This document shows, piece after piece, positions 44,411 to 53,167 of a stretch of DNA of 64,000 nt. The translations under genes and the position numbers were made by a program. How positions within the stretch are numbered: the stretch's first letter is position 1; the number at the start of each line of letters is the position of its first letter. Source of the DNA: Patescibacteria group bacterium (GTDB lineage: Bacteria; Patescibacteriota; Patescibacteriia; 2-12-FULL-60-25); the NCBI GenBank assembly GCA_028688515.1, contig JAQTXZ010000001.1, positions 744,001 through 808,000 of the forward strand. Reading direction: 5' to 3'. A model generated the notes under the pieces. That model was not told where the DNA came from, did no database searches, and was given only the letters and a program-made list of their open reading frames with translations.

Positions 44411-47069
44411 CTGCATCTTTGTTAGAAAGCAACACCGCCACCGCCTCATCGCGATCCCACGTTCCCTGCCAGCCGATTTTTTCGTTTGCCGTTGCCTGGC
44501 CCACATCGCCGCGCGTCCATAATTTGTTCCACGGCGCATTCAATTTTACCTCTTGAGTTAACTGGCGCGTTTTGCCGGATTGGCTTGTGAGCAGCATCAA
44601 ATACGCTGCACGGACATTATCCGTTGCGCCGCTGTCAGGCGAATCCTGCGTTTTTTCCATGATGTCGTAAACCGTAAAAGGCAATCGGTAACTTAAAACT
44701 ATTTGTTGGCTCTTACCAGGATCGAGCTGCAGCCATCCGCCAAAAACAGTTCTATCACCTTCCGCTGCCGTCCAAACGGTGCCCATCGCAGACTGTGCGG
44801 AATTTTCGATCGCCAATAAATCCGGATCCGGCTTATCAATCTCTAAAGTCTTTTTAAAATAGTTTTCCGGCGGCGGTTCGAATCCTTTTGCATCCAAAAG
44901 TTCCGCACCCTTTGGAACATAAACGCGCAAATACTGAACGTTGCGCACGCCGCGGAATAGTTCACCCTTTTGTCCGTTGTGAGTTCTGTCGATGGTCAAA
45001 GTATCCACGATGCTTCCGTCCGCTTGAATTTCTGCAACGTGATTTACTTTTTCATCAACCACGGCATCCGTTTTTTGACCGGCGATATTTGCTGCAATAA
45101 CGGCCAAAGAATCTCCTGATGTCGGTTTAAGCTGACCCTGCCACCCGAAATTTTCGACCAAAGCCTCCTCGTCCGGATCAAACATTGAGATTTGAATTTC
45201 TTTTGTTTCCAACGCCTGATTGGATGCGGCCGCCAAAGCCAGCCAATCGTCTTGCTTTAAATTTTTGGCGCGCTCCATCAATTTTGTAAAAAGATCGCCG
45301 ATGAATTTTTTGGGCGTATTGGCATCTTTATCATACTCAATCTCCACGGCCTTTTGAGTTTCAATCAAAAAATTATCCGCGGTGATCGTCTTGCCATATT
45401 CCGGCAGCTCGACCGGACCTGTCACGACTAGAACTTTTTCCATGAAAGATGCATTGACGGCAATTACGCCATCCAAAGTCGGCTGGCCGGATTTGCTCCA
45501 AAACCATCGAATCTTTTCCGCTGTCTGCTTAAAATCCGCAAACCAATTAGCATCTTGAAATTGCCAAAGTGAGTTGATAAGTTGAAGCGGCTTGGGCGGC
45601 AAGACTCTTTCCGTAAGCTGGCCTTTTAAATCATAAGTTCCGCCGCTGGGCACGTGCACTGAAACAAGCTCGCCATGGTCAACGGTAATTTCCGCAACCG
45701 AACCCATGAATCCGCCGCTCGGCCTAAGCTCTGTTTGATTTTGAAATACGAGAAGATAAGTGCGCTGTCTGTCTGAACCCAAAAAACCAATCAGTGCATC
45801 GGACAAAACGGCAAACTCGCGAATGGATTCTTTGGCTTGGCTGATTTTATCCGGCAAAGACTGTGCCTGCGCTCTTTGCGCTTCAGGAACCGAGGCGACA
45901 TCGACGCTCTGCGCTGCCTGCTCGGCTTGCGACAGAATCGGCAAAACGCCGCGTGAAAAAGTTCCCAAAACTTGCAAGCGCTCGATCATGCCGCGGTTGG
46001 AACCGTCAAAAACTTTTTCAAAACCCATGGCCAAAAGCTCGCCCGCCTGGCCGACCTTATCACCGACTTCCAGCAGCGCTTTGGCGCTCTTGTATTGTTT
46101 AGGAACCAATGCCGCCGCGCCGACAGCTAAAAGATGCGATTCATCCAACAAACGATCCGCTTCCCTAAACTTATCCGATGCATCCTGCAGTTTATCGACA
46201 GAGATGTTAAGGCCGGAATCGCCTGCCAACAAAGTCAGGGCGCCGACCGCTTGTCTGCCTTGTTCCTCCACCTTGCTGCGCTCTTGCGAAACGCCGCGAT
46301 AAGCCACCAATGCCTGAGCCGGCAATGTGACGACGACTGCCAAAACAAAAAACCCTACGGCGGCCTTTGCAAAAGAAAATTTAGTCGTTGCGACTTCTTC
46401 CGCCGCTTCTTCAAACTCCTGTTCAACTTCTTTTACGACAGCCTGTTCTTTTTTTTCCAATTTTTTCAAATCTTTTGAGGCTTTAAAAAAAATCTTTTTA
46501 CCGGCGCGTTTTAATCGCGCTCCCAATAAACTCACGCTCAAAGCGCTTGATGCGGCGCGCGGCCTGTTTACTTGTTCGTCTTTTACATTCGGACTTATTT
46601 TTGATTTTAGAGCCGCACTCGCCATCGCGTCTGACGAACTTTGAGGCAAAGACAGGGTTTCGGCATAAGCCGCTTGATCGGACAACTTGACGCGGTTGGC
46701 GTTATCCTGCGTTTTTGACATTGGAATCTCGCGCAGCGAAACAACAAACGGACTCCGGCTATGGTTTTGCTGCTTGATGGCCACGCTGCTCGCAACCGGC
46801 TCCTCGTGGCGCTTAACAATGCAGGCAACCGCTTCCAAATCCAATTTTTCAGCGACATCCGCGCCTTGGCCGATCACCGGTTTTTCAAAAACAAAAGACG
46901 GCTTCTTGGCCGGCTGATGCAAATGCCGCGATCTTTTTTTAACTCCCGTCGGCGTGGACATAACAACGCCGTCCTGTTCCAAAACCTTTAATAAACTTGA
47001 TTCAAAATCACTCGTCCCGAGAGAGACGTTATTTTGAAAATTTTGAGTTTTATTTGTCCCTTCTACCAT
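44394..47069 (-). CDS. DUF4012 membrane protein
   Basis: 891 residues. A disordered, basic N-terminus (~240) is followed by a TM helix (GFFVLAVVVTLPAQALVAY) and a large exterior domain with the DUF4012 hallmarks NQTELRPSGGFMGSVAEIT, GTYDLKGQL and FADFKQTAEKIRWFW. The family is typical of CPR and Gram-positive genomes, next to glycan genes. The start overlaps the glycosyltransferase stop by 20 bases; AAGGAGG lies only one base before this ATG, so the start is not certain. Confidence 0.85.
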   Translation of the reverse strand: MVEGTNKTQNFQNNVSLGTSDFESSLLKVLEQDGVVMSTPTGVKKRSRHLHQPAKKPSFVFEKPVIGQGADVAEKLDLEAVACIVKRHEEPVASSVAIKQQNHSRSPFVVSLREIPMSKTQDNANRVKLSDQAAYAETLSLPQSSSDAMASAALKSKISPNVKDEQVNRPRAASSALSVSLLGARLKRAGKKIFFKASKDLKKLEKKEQAVVKEVEQEFEEAAEEVATTKFSFAKAAVGFFVLAVVVTLPAQALVAYRGVSQERSKVEEQGRQAVGALTLLAGDSGLNISVDKLQDASDKFREADRLLDESHLLAVGAAALVPKQYKSAKALLEVGDKVGQAGELLAMGFEKVFDGSNRGMIERLQVLGTFSRGVLPILSQAEQAAQSVDVASVPEAQRAQAQSLPDKISQAKESIREFAVLSDALIGFLGSDRQRTYLLVFQNQTELRPSGGFMGSVAEITVDHGELVSVHVPSGGTYDLKGQLTERVLPPKPLQLINSLWQFQDANWFADFKQTAEKIRWFWSKSGQPTLDGVIAVNASFMEKVLVVTGPVELPEYGKTITADNFLIETQKAVEIEYDKDANTPKKFIGDLFTKLMERAKNLKQDDWLALAAASNQALETKEIQISMFDPDEEALVENFGWQGQLKPTSGDSLAVIAANIAGQKTDAVVDEKVNHVAEIQADGSIVDTLTIDRTHNGQKGELFRGVRNVQYLRVYVPKGAELLDAKGFEPPPENYFKKTLEIDKPDPDLLAIENSAQSAMGTVWTAAEGDRTVFGGWLQLDPGKSQQIVLSYRLPFTVYDIMEKTQDSPDSGATDNVRAAYLMLLTSQSGKTRQLTQEVKLNAPWNKLWTRGDVGQATANEKIGWQGTWDRDEAVAVLLSNKDADVAQK

Positions 47070-48279
47070 GCCTCCTTACCGAAACGGCTAATTGGTAGGC
47101 CTCCAGAGTTTTTAGCGCAGCTTTTTTCCACGAATGCCTCTCGACTAATTCGACTGCCGCGCGCGCCGCAGAATCCCTAAATTTGCCCTGGTTATCCACC
47201 ACCGTTTTGATAGCTTCCAGCATACCATCTTTTGAGCCTGTTTTGAAGTAGATAACGCCATTTTTCCCCAGGACCTCGGGCAGACAGGTCGCATCTGAAC
47301 TGACGACGGGACAACCACGCGCCAAAGCTTCCAACGGAGTCAGTCCAAAACCCTCAAAACTTGATGGACAAACCAGTGCTGTCGCGCCTCGATACAACTC
47401 GGAGAGACGAGCATCGCTGACTTTGCCTAAAAACTGTACTCGTTCCGCTCCGCTGGAATTTTGACTTGAATTTTGACTTGAATTTGGAATTTGGAATTTG
47501 GAATTTGGATTGGTTATTGTTTTTTGGTTATTGGTTATTAGCCTCTGCATAAAATCATCGATTTCACCCGCGATAACTAAATACATGTCCGGATAAAGCT
47601 TAGACAACTCCTCCCACGCTTCCAACAGCAGGTCGAGACGTTTGTGAGGATAAGCGCTGCCGACGTAAAGAAGGAACCTCGAATGTCCGCTGCGCTGAAT
47701 ATCGAATTTTGAATCGAGATTCGAGCTTCGAGATTCGAACTTCGTTTCAAGTCTCGCGATCCCCTCTCCCGTAACGATGACTTTCTCTTTCACGGATGGG
47801 TAAAGGTTGATGAGATCTTGTTTTGTGAATTCCGTGGGCACACAGATGCGATCGCTTGCTTTGACGGCGTGATCGAGCACAGCCCGAAAACCCAGATACT
47901 TGATCATCCTGACAGGGCGTGACCGAGTGCTTGCCTTTGCGCTCGCGGGTTGATGTCGCAAAAGCAAATCATGAATCGTCGTCACTAAAGGACCCGAGTA
48001 ACTCAACGGAACGTTCCAGTGAGGGACGTGAACGATATCAACATTCAAACCTTTGAGCACCTTTGGTATTCGCAATTGTTCTTGTAATGAATACCAAGGA
48101 ATGTCGGCAACAACCGTTTTAACTTTATCTTTGAGCGGATGATTCGCGGTTCGAGTGATTAACGTGTACTCATTGTCCGACGCAACTTCAATCATGGCCG
48201 TTACCAGCTCTTGAATGTAACGCCCAAGCCCCCGCGTATTTTCCGCCCCCATCATTCTGGCCTCGATGCAGATTTTCAT
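47050..48279 (-). CDS. Family 4-type glycosyltransferase with in-frame repeat insertions
   Basis: 409 residues from MKICIEARMMGAENTRGLGR. GT-B fold: LLYVGSAYPHKRLDLLLEAW, VQFLGKVSDARL and the donor-site motif CPSSFEGFGLTPLEALARG. Three inserts are coded by dispersed repeats: ETKFESRSSNLDSKFDIQRS, NNQKTITNPNSKFQIPNSSQ (with its SQNSSQNSS continuation) and PASAKASTRSRP. They fall in surface loops, so the enzyme may still work. Longer start candidates run across tRNA-Pro and are rejected. Confidence 0.88.
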   Translation of the reverse strand: MKICIEARMMGAENTRGLGRYIQELVTAMIEVASDNEYTLITRTANHPLKDKVKTVVADIPWYSLQEQLRIPKVLKGLNVDIVHVPHWNVPLSYSGPLVTTIHDLLLRHQPASAKASTRSRPVRMIKYLGFRAVLDHAVKASDRICVPTEFTKQDLINLYPSVKEKVIVTGEGIARLETKFESRSSNLDSKFDIQRSGHSRFLLYVGSAYPHKRLDLLLEAWEELSKLYPDMYLVIAGEIDDFMQRLITNNQKTITNPNSKFQIPNSSQNSSQNSSGAERVQFLGKVSDARLSELYRGATALVCPSSFEGFGLTPLEALARGCPVVSSDATCLPEVLGKNGVIYFKTGSKDGMLEAIKTVVDNQGKFRDSAARAAVELVERHSWKKAALKTLEAYQLAVSVRRHGRRDK

Positions 48280-48385
48280 AAAGTTGGATAAAGCGTATAG
48301 GAAAATTGAGGGGAGGGCAAACTGATTAGCCTCGACAAAAAGCTGGCTGTCGGGTAATATCATGCACACAGTTTGGCTGATGAGT

Positions 48386-48459
48386 CGGGGCGTGGCGCAG
48401 TTGGCTAGCGCGCCTGCTTTGGGAGCAGGAGGCCGCGAGTTCAAGTCTCGCCGCCCCGA
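48386..48459 (+). tRNA. tRNA-Pro(UGG)
   Basis: Acceptor CGGGGCG/CGCCCCG, anticodon stem CCTGC/GCAGG with loop TTTGGGA (anticodon TGG at 48420-48422), T-arm GCGAGTTCAAGTCTCGC. CCA not encoded. Confidence 0.96.
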
Positions 48460-48522
48460 CTCATCAGCTGTAACCTTCTTGTCTAACCGCAATTCGTTTG
48501 TTAATCTATCGGCCGTAACGAA

Positions 48523-48665
48523 CCTCGAATATCCGCTTCGTTGAATGTCCGCTCCGCCTGCACCATACGGTGCGTGGCTCCGCTGAATTTCGAATTTCAT
48601 TCGGAAACTTCAGAAAGCGATATTCGATATTCAGTAAACGCAAGTGAACGGACATTCGATATTCG
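48523..48665. repeat. CGAATATCCGCTTCG-type words
   Basis: Alternating CTCGAATATCCGCTTCGTTG and TTCGATATTCG words between the two tRNAs. The same words occur inside the glycosyltransferase gene (47681-47748) and at 17921-17951. Confidence 0.6.
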
Positions 48666-48676
48666 TCGGAAGTTAA

Positions 48677-48748
48677 GCGGGTATCGTATAGTGGCTATTA
48701 TGCGACCCTTCCAAGGTTGAGAGGCGGGTTCAATTCCCGCTACCCGCT
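48677..48748 (+). tRNA. tRNA-Gly(UCC), integration target
   Basis: Acceptor GCGGGTA/TACCCGC, anticodon loop CTTCCAA (anticodon TCC at 48710-48712), T-arm GCGGGTTCAATTCCCGC. CCA not encoded. Its 3' end (48730-48752) is the first of four copies of the same sequence in the window. Confidence 0.96.
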
Positions 48749-48752
48749 CCAA
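48730..48752 (+). other. Attachment site 1 (att1, within tRNA-Gly)
   Basis: ATTCCCGCTACCCGCTCCAA, preceded by TCA. Copies: 52975-52997 (23/23), 58491-58510 (20/20), 61471-61489 (18 bases identical). Sequence to the right is foreign and GC-rich. A second CCCGCTACC is 94 bases downstream (48830). Confidence 0.85.
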
Positions 48753-48760
48753 TGCTGAAG

Positions 48761-48781
48761 CCGACCACCAGGTCGGTTTTT
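48761..48781 (+). terminator. Terminator of tRNA-Gly, carried by the element
   Basis: CCGACC/GGTCGG stem, 4-base loop, then TTTTT. It lies on the element side of att1. The same terminator type follows att3. Confidence 0.85.
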
Positions 48782-48852
48782 GCGTTGGTTGGGAGCAGGA
48801 CTCCTTTCGGGCTCGGTGACCGCTTTTTTCCCGCTACCTGCCGCGGTGCCCA

Positions 48853-50397
48853 TCAGGTGACCACTTCGCCTTCCAATCGTGCCAGGTGGTCGACATCCGT
48901 TCGCGTCGGCGCCGTGGGGTCTGTCCCAGCAGAAGAGTGCGGCGAGACTTTGTCAGCTGCGCCAAGAGCCGCCAGCTGATCAACCGCCGAGCGGAGCGTT
49001 GAACGCGATACGTGTGAGTAGCGCGCGGTCATTAAGATGGTCGTGTGTCCCAGCAGTTCCTGCACCACCCGGATCGGCACGCCCGCCGCGGTCAGGTTCG
49101 AGGCGAAGGTGTGCCGGAACGTGTGCCAGCCGAAGGGCTTGATACCTGCGTCGCGGCAAATTCGGTACAGGAACTTCTCGGTGGACCCGGGATCCATGAA
49201 GCTATCAACGTGTCGCTGGAAGACGAACGGTCCAGTTCGCGGGAAGGCGCGGAGCGCCCCGACGATAGTTGGGTTCAGAGGGATGTCGCGCATGCGACCC
49301 GTCTTGGTGGACTGGAGAACGCCGCGGGCGGCCGCGCGTCGTATGTGGACCAGCGGTTCGACGGCGTCGAGCTCGAGGTCGTCCCACATGAGCGCGGCGG
49401 CCTCGCCGAAGCGGGCGCCGGTGTGCAGCAGGAACAGCATGAACTTTCGCCAGAAGTCGGTGCCTGCAGCTGCGAGCGCGCGAGTGCTCTCGAAGACCTC
49501 GAACGTCGGGTCCGGCGCGCGAGGCGCGCCCACCCCGGGCGGGACAACCTGCACGCTGATCCACCCGCGACTCACCATGACCTCCGACAAGAATGGAATG
49601 CACCACGCGCCGCGCGCGGGTCGTTTCTGCCCTACGGCGGCATCGTCTGCAGACGCGGGAGCGCGTTGCCCTCGGTCGCCTGGGACTCGGGGCGGATTGT
49701 CGCCTAAGCGATATTGGGCGTCAAGGGAAATGATCTCGGCTTCGGTTGATGTTGTGGGGACGGAATCATGTCCGGTGACTCTTGGCTTCGAGGCTGGAGC
49801 CGGCGGTGAAGTGTCGTCCAACACGACCGGGGTTGTGGGGGTGATAGCCGCAGGCTCGCTGTTGGCGACGGTCTCCGCGTCCGGCGGGACGGTCACGATC
49901 GCTACGGGTCCGGGCACGGTAAGGGGCGTGGCCGGCAGGATTTCTTGAGGAACACAGCTGCCCAGTCGTCGGACTGCTTCCCGGCGCCGCTCGTCGACCA
50001 GGTGAAGGTAACGGCGCGTAGTATTCAAATCGGAGTGCCGGAGCAGGTCCGCGACCGTGGAGAGGTCCGAGCCCATCGTTAGGGCGAGCGTCGCGGTCGT
50101 GTGCCGGAGCGTGTGCGGGGTGATGCGTTTTGCGGTGCCGATCGCGCCTCGCAGCTGCTCGATGAGGCGCTGGCCGGCGGGCTGATGCGTTCCCGGGTAA
50201 CTCGGACAGCGCGTCTCTCCGCTCATGAAGCCGCCGACTTCCCCCTCGTAGAAGGGCACGCTATCGTCAACGCGGCGCTGCGTCCAATCCGTCAACAGAA
50301 GTGCGGCGGTCATCCGGGCGTTCGCCTCGATCCGCGTCGCAAATTCCGGGACGGACATCTCAGGCGAAGACAGGAAAACAGCGATGTCGGCTTTCCT
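48853..50397 (-). CDS. Tyrosine integrase with two catalytic domains
   Basis: 514 residues from MRKADIAVFLSSPEM. Residues ~70-145 hold the second half of one catalytic domain (H95-x2-R98 in PHTLRHT, H121, Y130 in TRRYLH) but lack its first arginine box. A ~170-residue linker follows. Residues ~300-490 hold a second domain with R329 (TGARFGEAA), H425-x2-R428 (WHTFRHT), H451 and Y460 (ARYSHV). The gene points at att1 and ends 100 bases from it, the usual place for a tRNA integrase. It looks like a fusion of two integrases. Confidence 0.8.
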   Translation of the reverse strand, partial: RKADIAVFLSSPEMSVPEFATRIEANARMTAALLLTDWTQRRVDDSVPFYEGEVGGFMSGETRCPSYPGTHQPAGQRLIEQLRGAIGTAKRITPHTLRHTTATLALTMGSDLSTVADLLRHSDLNTTRRYLHLVDERRREAVRRLGSCVPQEILPATPLTVPGPVAIVTVPPDAETVANSEPAAITPTTPVVLDDTSPPAPASKPRVTGHDSVPTTSTEAEIISLDAQYRLGDNPPRVPGDRGQRAPASADDAAVGQKRPARGAWCIPFLSEVMVSRGWISVQVVPPGVGAPRAPDPTFEVFESTRALAAAGTDFWRKFMLFLLHTGARFGEAAALMWDDLELDAVEPLVHIRRAAARGVLQSTKTGRMRDIPLNPTIVGALRAFPRTGPFVFQRHVDSFMDPGSTEKFLYRICRDAGIKPFGWHTFRHTFASNLTAAGVPIRVVQELLGHTTILMTARYSHVSRSTLRSAVDQLAALGAADKVSPHSSAGTDPTAPTRTDVDHLARLEGEVVT

Positions 50398-50653
50398 CAT
50401 CCGAGTCGAACGTGCACACGAGTACATCCATCTCCTCCTTGGTGTCTGCCAATCCACAGCACATCCGCCTGGCAACCTCCCTCAAGACCTCTGACGCGTC
50501 GAGGCCGTCCTTGCTCTTGAAGGCGATGGCGAGATCCACGATCCCCGAGCGAAGCGACGTTCGGATCCCGAGGATGTCTATGCGTTCACGGAGCTGAGCA
50601 AGTAACTCCAGCAAAATGGAGACGGTGCGTCGGGTTGCATTAGAGAATCGCAT
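50360..50653 (-). CDS. Small helical protein upstream of the integrase
   Basis: 97 residues, overlapping the integrase start by 38 bases. ILLELLAQLRERIDILGIRT and LDASEVLREVARRMCCGLAD look like real helices. Unrecognised; might be a regulator of the integrase. Confidence 0.45.
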   Translation of the reverse strand: MRFSNATRRTVSILLELLAQLRERIDILGIRTSLRSGIVDLAIAFKSKDGLDASEVLREVARRMCCGLADTKEEMDVLVCTFDSDEESRHRCFPVFA

Positions 50654-51194
50654 TCAAGTCAATTGCAGCACGGTATTCGCCATGCTGTCAATGGTGGGTG
50701 GTGTTCGCGAGTAGCCGGAGACACGAGCAGCGTGCGCTCCTCGGGAGCTGTTGGCGAGGCCGACCCGCTCGATGCGTCGCTGTTTCAGAGCAACACTGAT
50801 TTCAAATCAATCGCAGCACGTCGGCGGGCATCGGCGAAACTCCGTCTGGTGGAGCCCATTGGAGAAGTCGGTGCATCTCGAAATACAGCGATGAGATCCG
50901 CCGGAAGCTCGAAGCTGAGCGTAGCGCGATTGCGTGCGACGACCGCATCGCGCGGAAGTGAACTGCGAGCACACTGAGATTTAATAGCACCTTGAAATCG
51001 GAGGCTCTACAGGACGCGGCTAGAACGCTCGGGCGGCCGGGATGTAGGCGATGACCACCTCGACCTGGAAAGCCACTCCGCGACATGGAGCTGCTTGACA
51101 GACCCAGGGCACCAGCGCTAGACCTATCTAAGGTGTGGGAGTCAGACTCACGTCCAACGCGCACGGGGCGTGCCTAAGATCGGGTAGACAAGCG
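50654..51194. other. Gene-poor stretch with a direct repeat
   Basis: No convincing gene. TTCAAGTCAATTGCAGCACG (50652) recurs as TTCAAATCAATCGCAGCACG (50800). Confidence 0.35.
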
Positions 51195-52082
51195 ATGACG
51201 CCCATTGAGGCTCCGTACTTTCACTCGGCACCGGTGTCCCCAACGCGGGAGCTGGCGTCCGCACTTGAGCGTCTCAGAGTCCGTTTCGCGACAACAAATC
51301 GCCGGATTCACCATTTAGGAGCCGGCTATCCGCACCCTGAAGTGTCGGACCCCCGCTCCTACATCGCACACAAGGAAGGGAGCTTTCCATTCGGGGCGGA
51401 GGACGGGGACCCGTATCGCATGCCATGGGTTTCGCTTGCCCGAGACATTTACGTCCACGCCTTTGCGATAGGTCGTGTGCCCGTGACCAACAGGCTATAC
51501 CGCGGGTTTGACCCTGCCCATTTATTGCCAGCCAACCTCCTGGAGCAGGTGAACGAAGCAGAACTGCTAGACCACCCCGTGGTGAACGTGAGTTGGTACG
51601 AGGCAGCCCTCTTCACCGAATGGCTTTCACAGGTAATCCCCGGGGTGAGGCTGCCGTCGGAGATTGAGTGGGAGAAGGCTGCTGGCTGGGACAGTGCAAA
51701 GAGCAGGAAGATGCGGTTTCCGTGGGGAGACGAGTGGAGACCGGAGTATGTGAACAGTTGGGAGCGCGGACCGAATCGAACGACGCTTGCGGGCAGTTAC
51801 CTTCAAGGCGCCGCTCCGTGCGGCGCTCTCGACATGGCGGGAAACGTTTGGGAATGGTGTTCGAACTGGTTCATCGAAGGCGATACCCTCGAGCACGCGC
51901 TGGCGGTCGGGGGGCGGTTTCCAGAACTGGAAGACGACGGCACGAACCGCAGGGTAGATCGCGGCGGTGGCTGGTACCACGACGTTGGTTACCCTGCAAC
52001 ACATGTTAGAGCGGGGGACGACCCGGGGGACCGCTTCGCTCATTGCGGATTTCGACTTGCATGTAGTGACATCGTTTCATGA
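51195..52082 (+). CDS. FGE-sulfatase/EgtB-like domain protein
   Basis: 295 residues from MTPIEAPYFHSAP. The FGE fold is clear: YVHAFAIGRVPVTNRLYRGF, VVNVSWYEAALFTEWLSQ, RLPSEIEWEKAAG, FPWGDEW, ALDMAGNVWEWCSNW and HCGFRLAC. The iron- or copper-enzyme residues cannot be assigned by eye. A methyltransferase start follows 18 bases later; FGE-fold and methyltransferase pairs occur in ergothioneine-type pathways, but the DinB half of EgtB is missing. Confidence 0.85.
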   Translation: MTPIEAPYFHSAPVSPTRELASALERLRVRFATTNRRIHHLGAGYPHPEVSDPRSYIAHKEGSFPFGAEDGDPYRMPWVSLARDIYVHAFAIGRVPVTNRLYRGFDPAHLLPANLLEQVNEAELLDHPVVNVSWYEAALFTEWLSQVIPGVRLPSEIEWEKAAGWDSAKSRKMRFPWGDEWRPEYVNSWERGPNRTTLAGSYLQGAAPCGALDMAGNVWEWCSNWFIEGDTLEHALAVGGRFPELEDDGTNRRVDRGGGWYHDVGYPATHVRAGDDPGDRFAHCGFRLACSDIVS

Positions 52083-52100
52083 TCCCGGGAGGAGGATGAT

Positions 52101-52400
52101 ATGCCTGAGTGGGAAGATGTTTATGGCGGATGGGAGGAGTACTACCGGAAGGTGATGTCCGGCGACGCTTGGAGCGGCGAGGCAGAACCCGCCGTGGAAG
52201 CTCTCGTGAAGGGTGCGGGACAGGAGCGGGTTCATGTGGCCGATCTTGGGTGCGGCGAAGGCCGCAATACGATTCCGTGGCTCCGCCGTGAGAGCGCGAA
52301 GCACGACGCGCGCGAGAGCCGCCCGAGGATCACGCTCCGGCCGGAAAACATGCGGTCGTTGCGATGGGGTCACCGAAGACATGGGTGTTACCGGCGGTAG
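52101..52400 (+). pseudogene. Truncated SAM-dependent methyltransferase
   Basis: GGAGGA precedes the ATG. Residues 1-63 look like a class I methyltransferase N-terminus with motif I (VHVADLGCGEGRNT). After WLRRESAKH the sequence becomes Arg-rich and unrelated, and the usual ~200-residue remainder is absent. A deletion near 52295 is the likely cause. Confidence 0.65.
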
Positions 52401-52443
52401 ACGAACGCTGAGCCAACAAAAAAAGACCGCGGCCGTTAGTGGG

Positions 52444-52662
52444 TCACGGGATGCGCAACAGGGACTTGAGAATCGGCCGCGGACGGCAAGTGGTGTCTAC
52501 GCGTGCCTGCACGGCAGCAATGTTCTCTCGCCCGTCGAACACGAGGCAGGTCACGCTTCCTACCCGACGGGCCGTCCACCCGCGTGGCAAGTCGGGGTTC
52601 GGCATGCTCTGGTCAACTGAGATTGTTCCAAGAGTTGCGCTGAGTTGATCGCTGTCACTCAT
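52444..52662 (-). CDS. Small orphan protein
   Basis: 72 residues from MSDSDQLSATLGTISV, with GAGGAGGG four bases before the ATG. Beta-rich middle (GWTARRVGSVTCLVFDGREN). Unrecognised. Confidence 0.4.
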   Translation of the reverse strand: MSDSDQLSATLGTISVDQSMPNPDLPRGWTARRVGSVTCLVFDGRENIAAVQARVDTTCRPRPILKSLLRIP

Positions 52663-52974
52663 CAAGCCCTCCTCAGTCCACAGTATGCACGTCTCGCGCG
52701 CTTCCTGCAACATCGGTTACGCACAGGACGCCAGAGCGGACCGATGCAAAAGCCAACTTCGGCTTCGCCGCGAGCGGTCTTCGACTTGACGCCGAGCGCA
52801 TTGCCATGAATGTGGGATAATGAACGGATCAAGCCCGTCTGTCAACATGCGCCGAAGCTCCCGCCAGGCCGGCCTGATTCGCGTGGTCCGTCACCCAAGC
52901 CGACATCTTCGTGCGCGCCAACCGCCGAAGCGCGCAAGGGGGGGGCAGCGCCGGGCGCGCAGGGGCGCGAGCGG
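52663..52974. other. Gene-poor right end of element segment 1
   Basis: No gene or excisionase seen; a GC-rich stretch leads into att2. Confidence 0.35.
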
Positions 52975-52997
52975 TCAATTCCCGCTACCCGCTCCAA
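52975..52997 (+). other. Attachment site 2 (att2)
   Basis: ATTCCCGCTACCCGCTCCAA, preceded by TCA; 23 bases identical to the tRNA-Gly end. A second CCCGCTACC is 121 bases downstream (53102). The ~200 bases to the right match those right of att4. Confidence 0.85.
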
Positions 52998-53005
52998 AAG
53001 AGAGT

Positions 53006-53029
53006 CCTCCCTGTATGGGGAGGTCTTTT
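53006..53029 (+). terminator. Terminator following att2
   Basis: CCTCCC...GGGGAGG hairpin then TCTTTT. The same type follows att4. Confidence 0.8.
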
Positions 53030-53167
53030 GTATTCCGTGCTCGTACGGTTGAGTCGGGATTTACTGGGCGGAAACGTGGTCACCAGGTCTCGGGAACGCT
53101 GCCCGCTACCGGTATGAGGGAGTATGAAAATGCACTGGAACGACGGTCTGGGGACCAGGTTTGGTGG

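Noticed and set aside
1-48000. Recoded UGA (glycine) genetic code
   Set aside because: UGA ends several well-supported genes and no in-frame UGA interrupts conserved proteins.
48280-48600. N-terminal extension of the glycosyltransferase
   Set aside because: The frame is antisense to tRNA-Pro and to repeats; the family starts at 48279.
49037-49948. Long plus-strand frames opposite the integrase
   Set aside because: GC-rich shadow frames; the minus strand has clear catalytic motifs.
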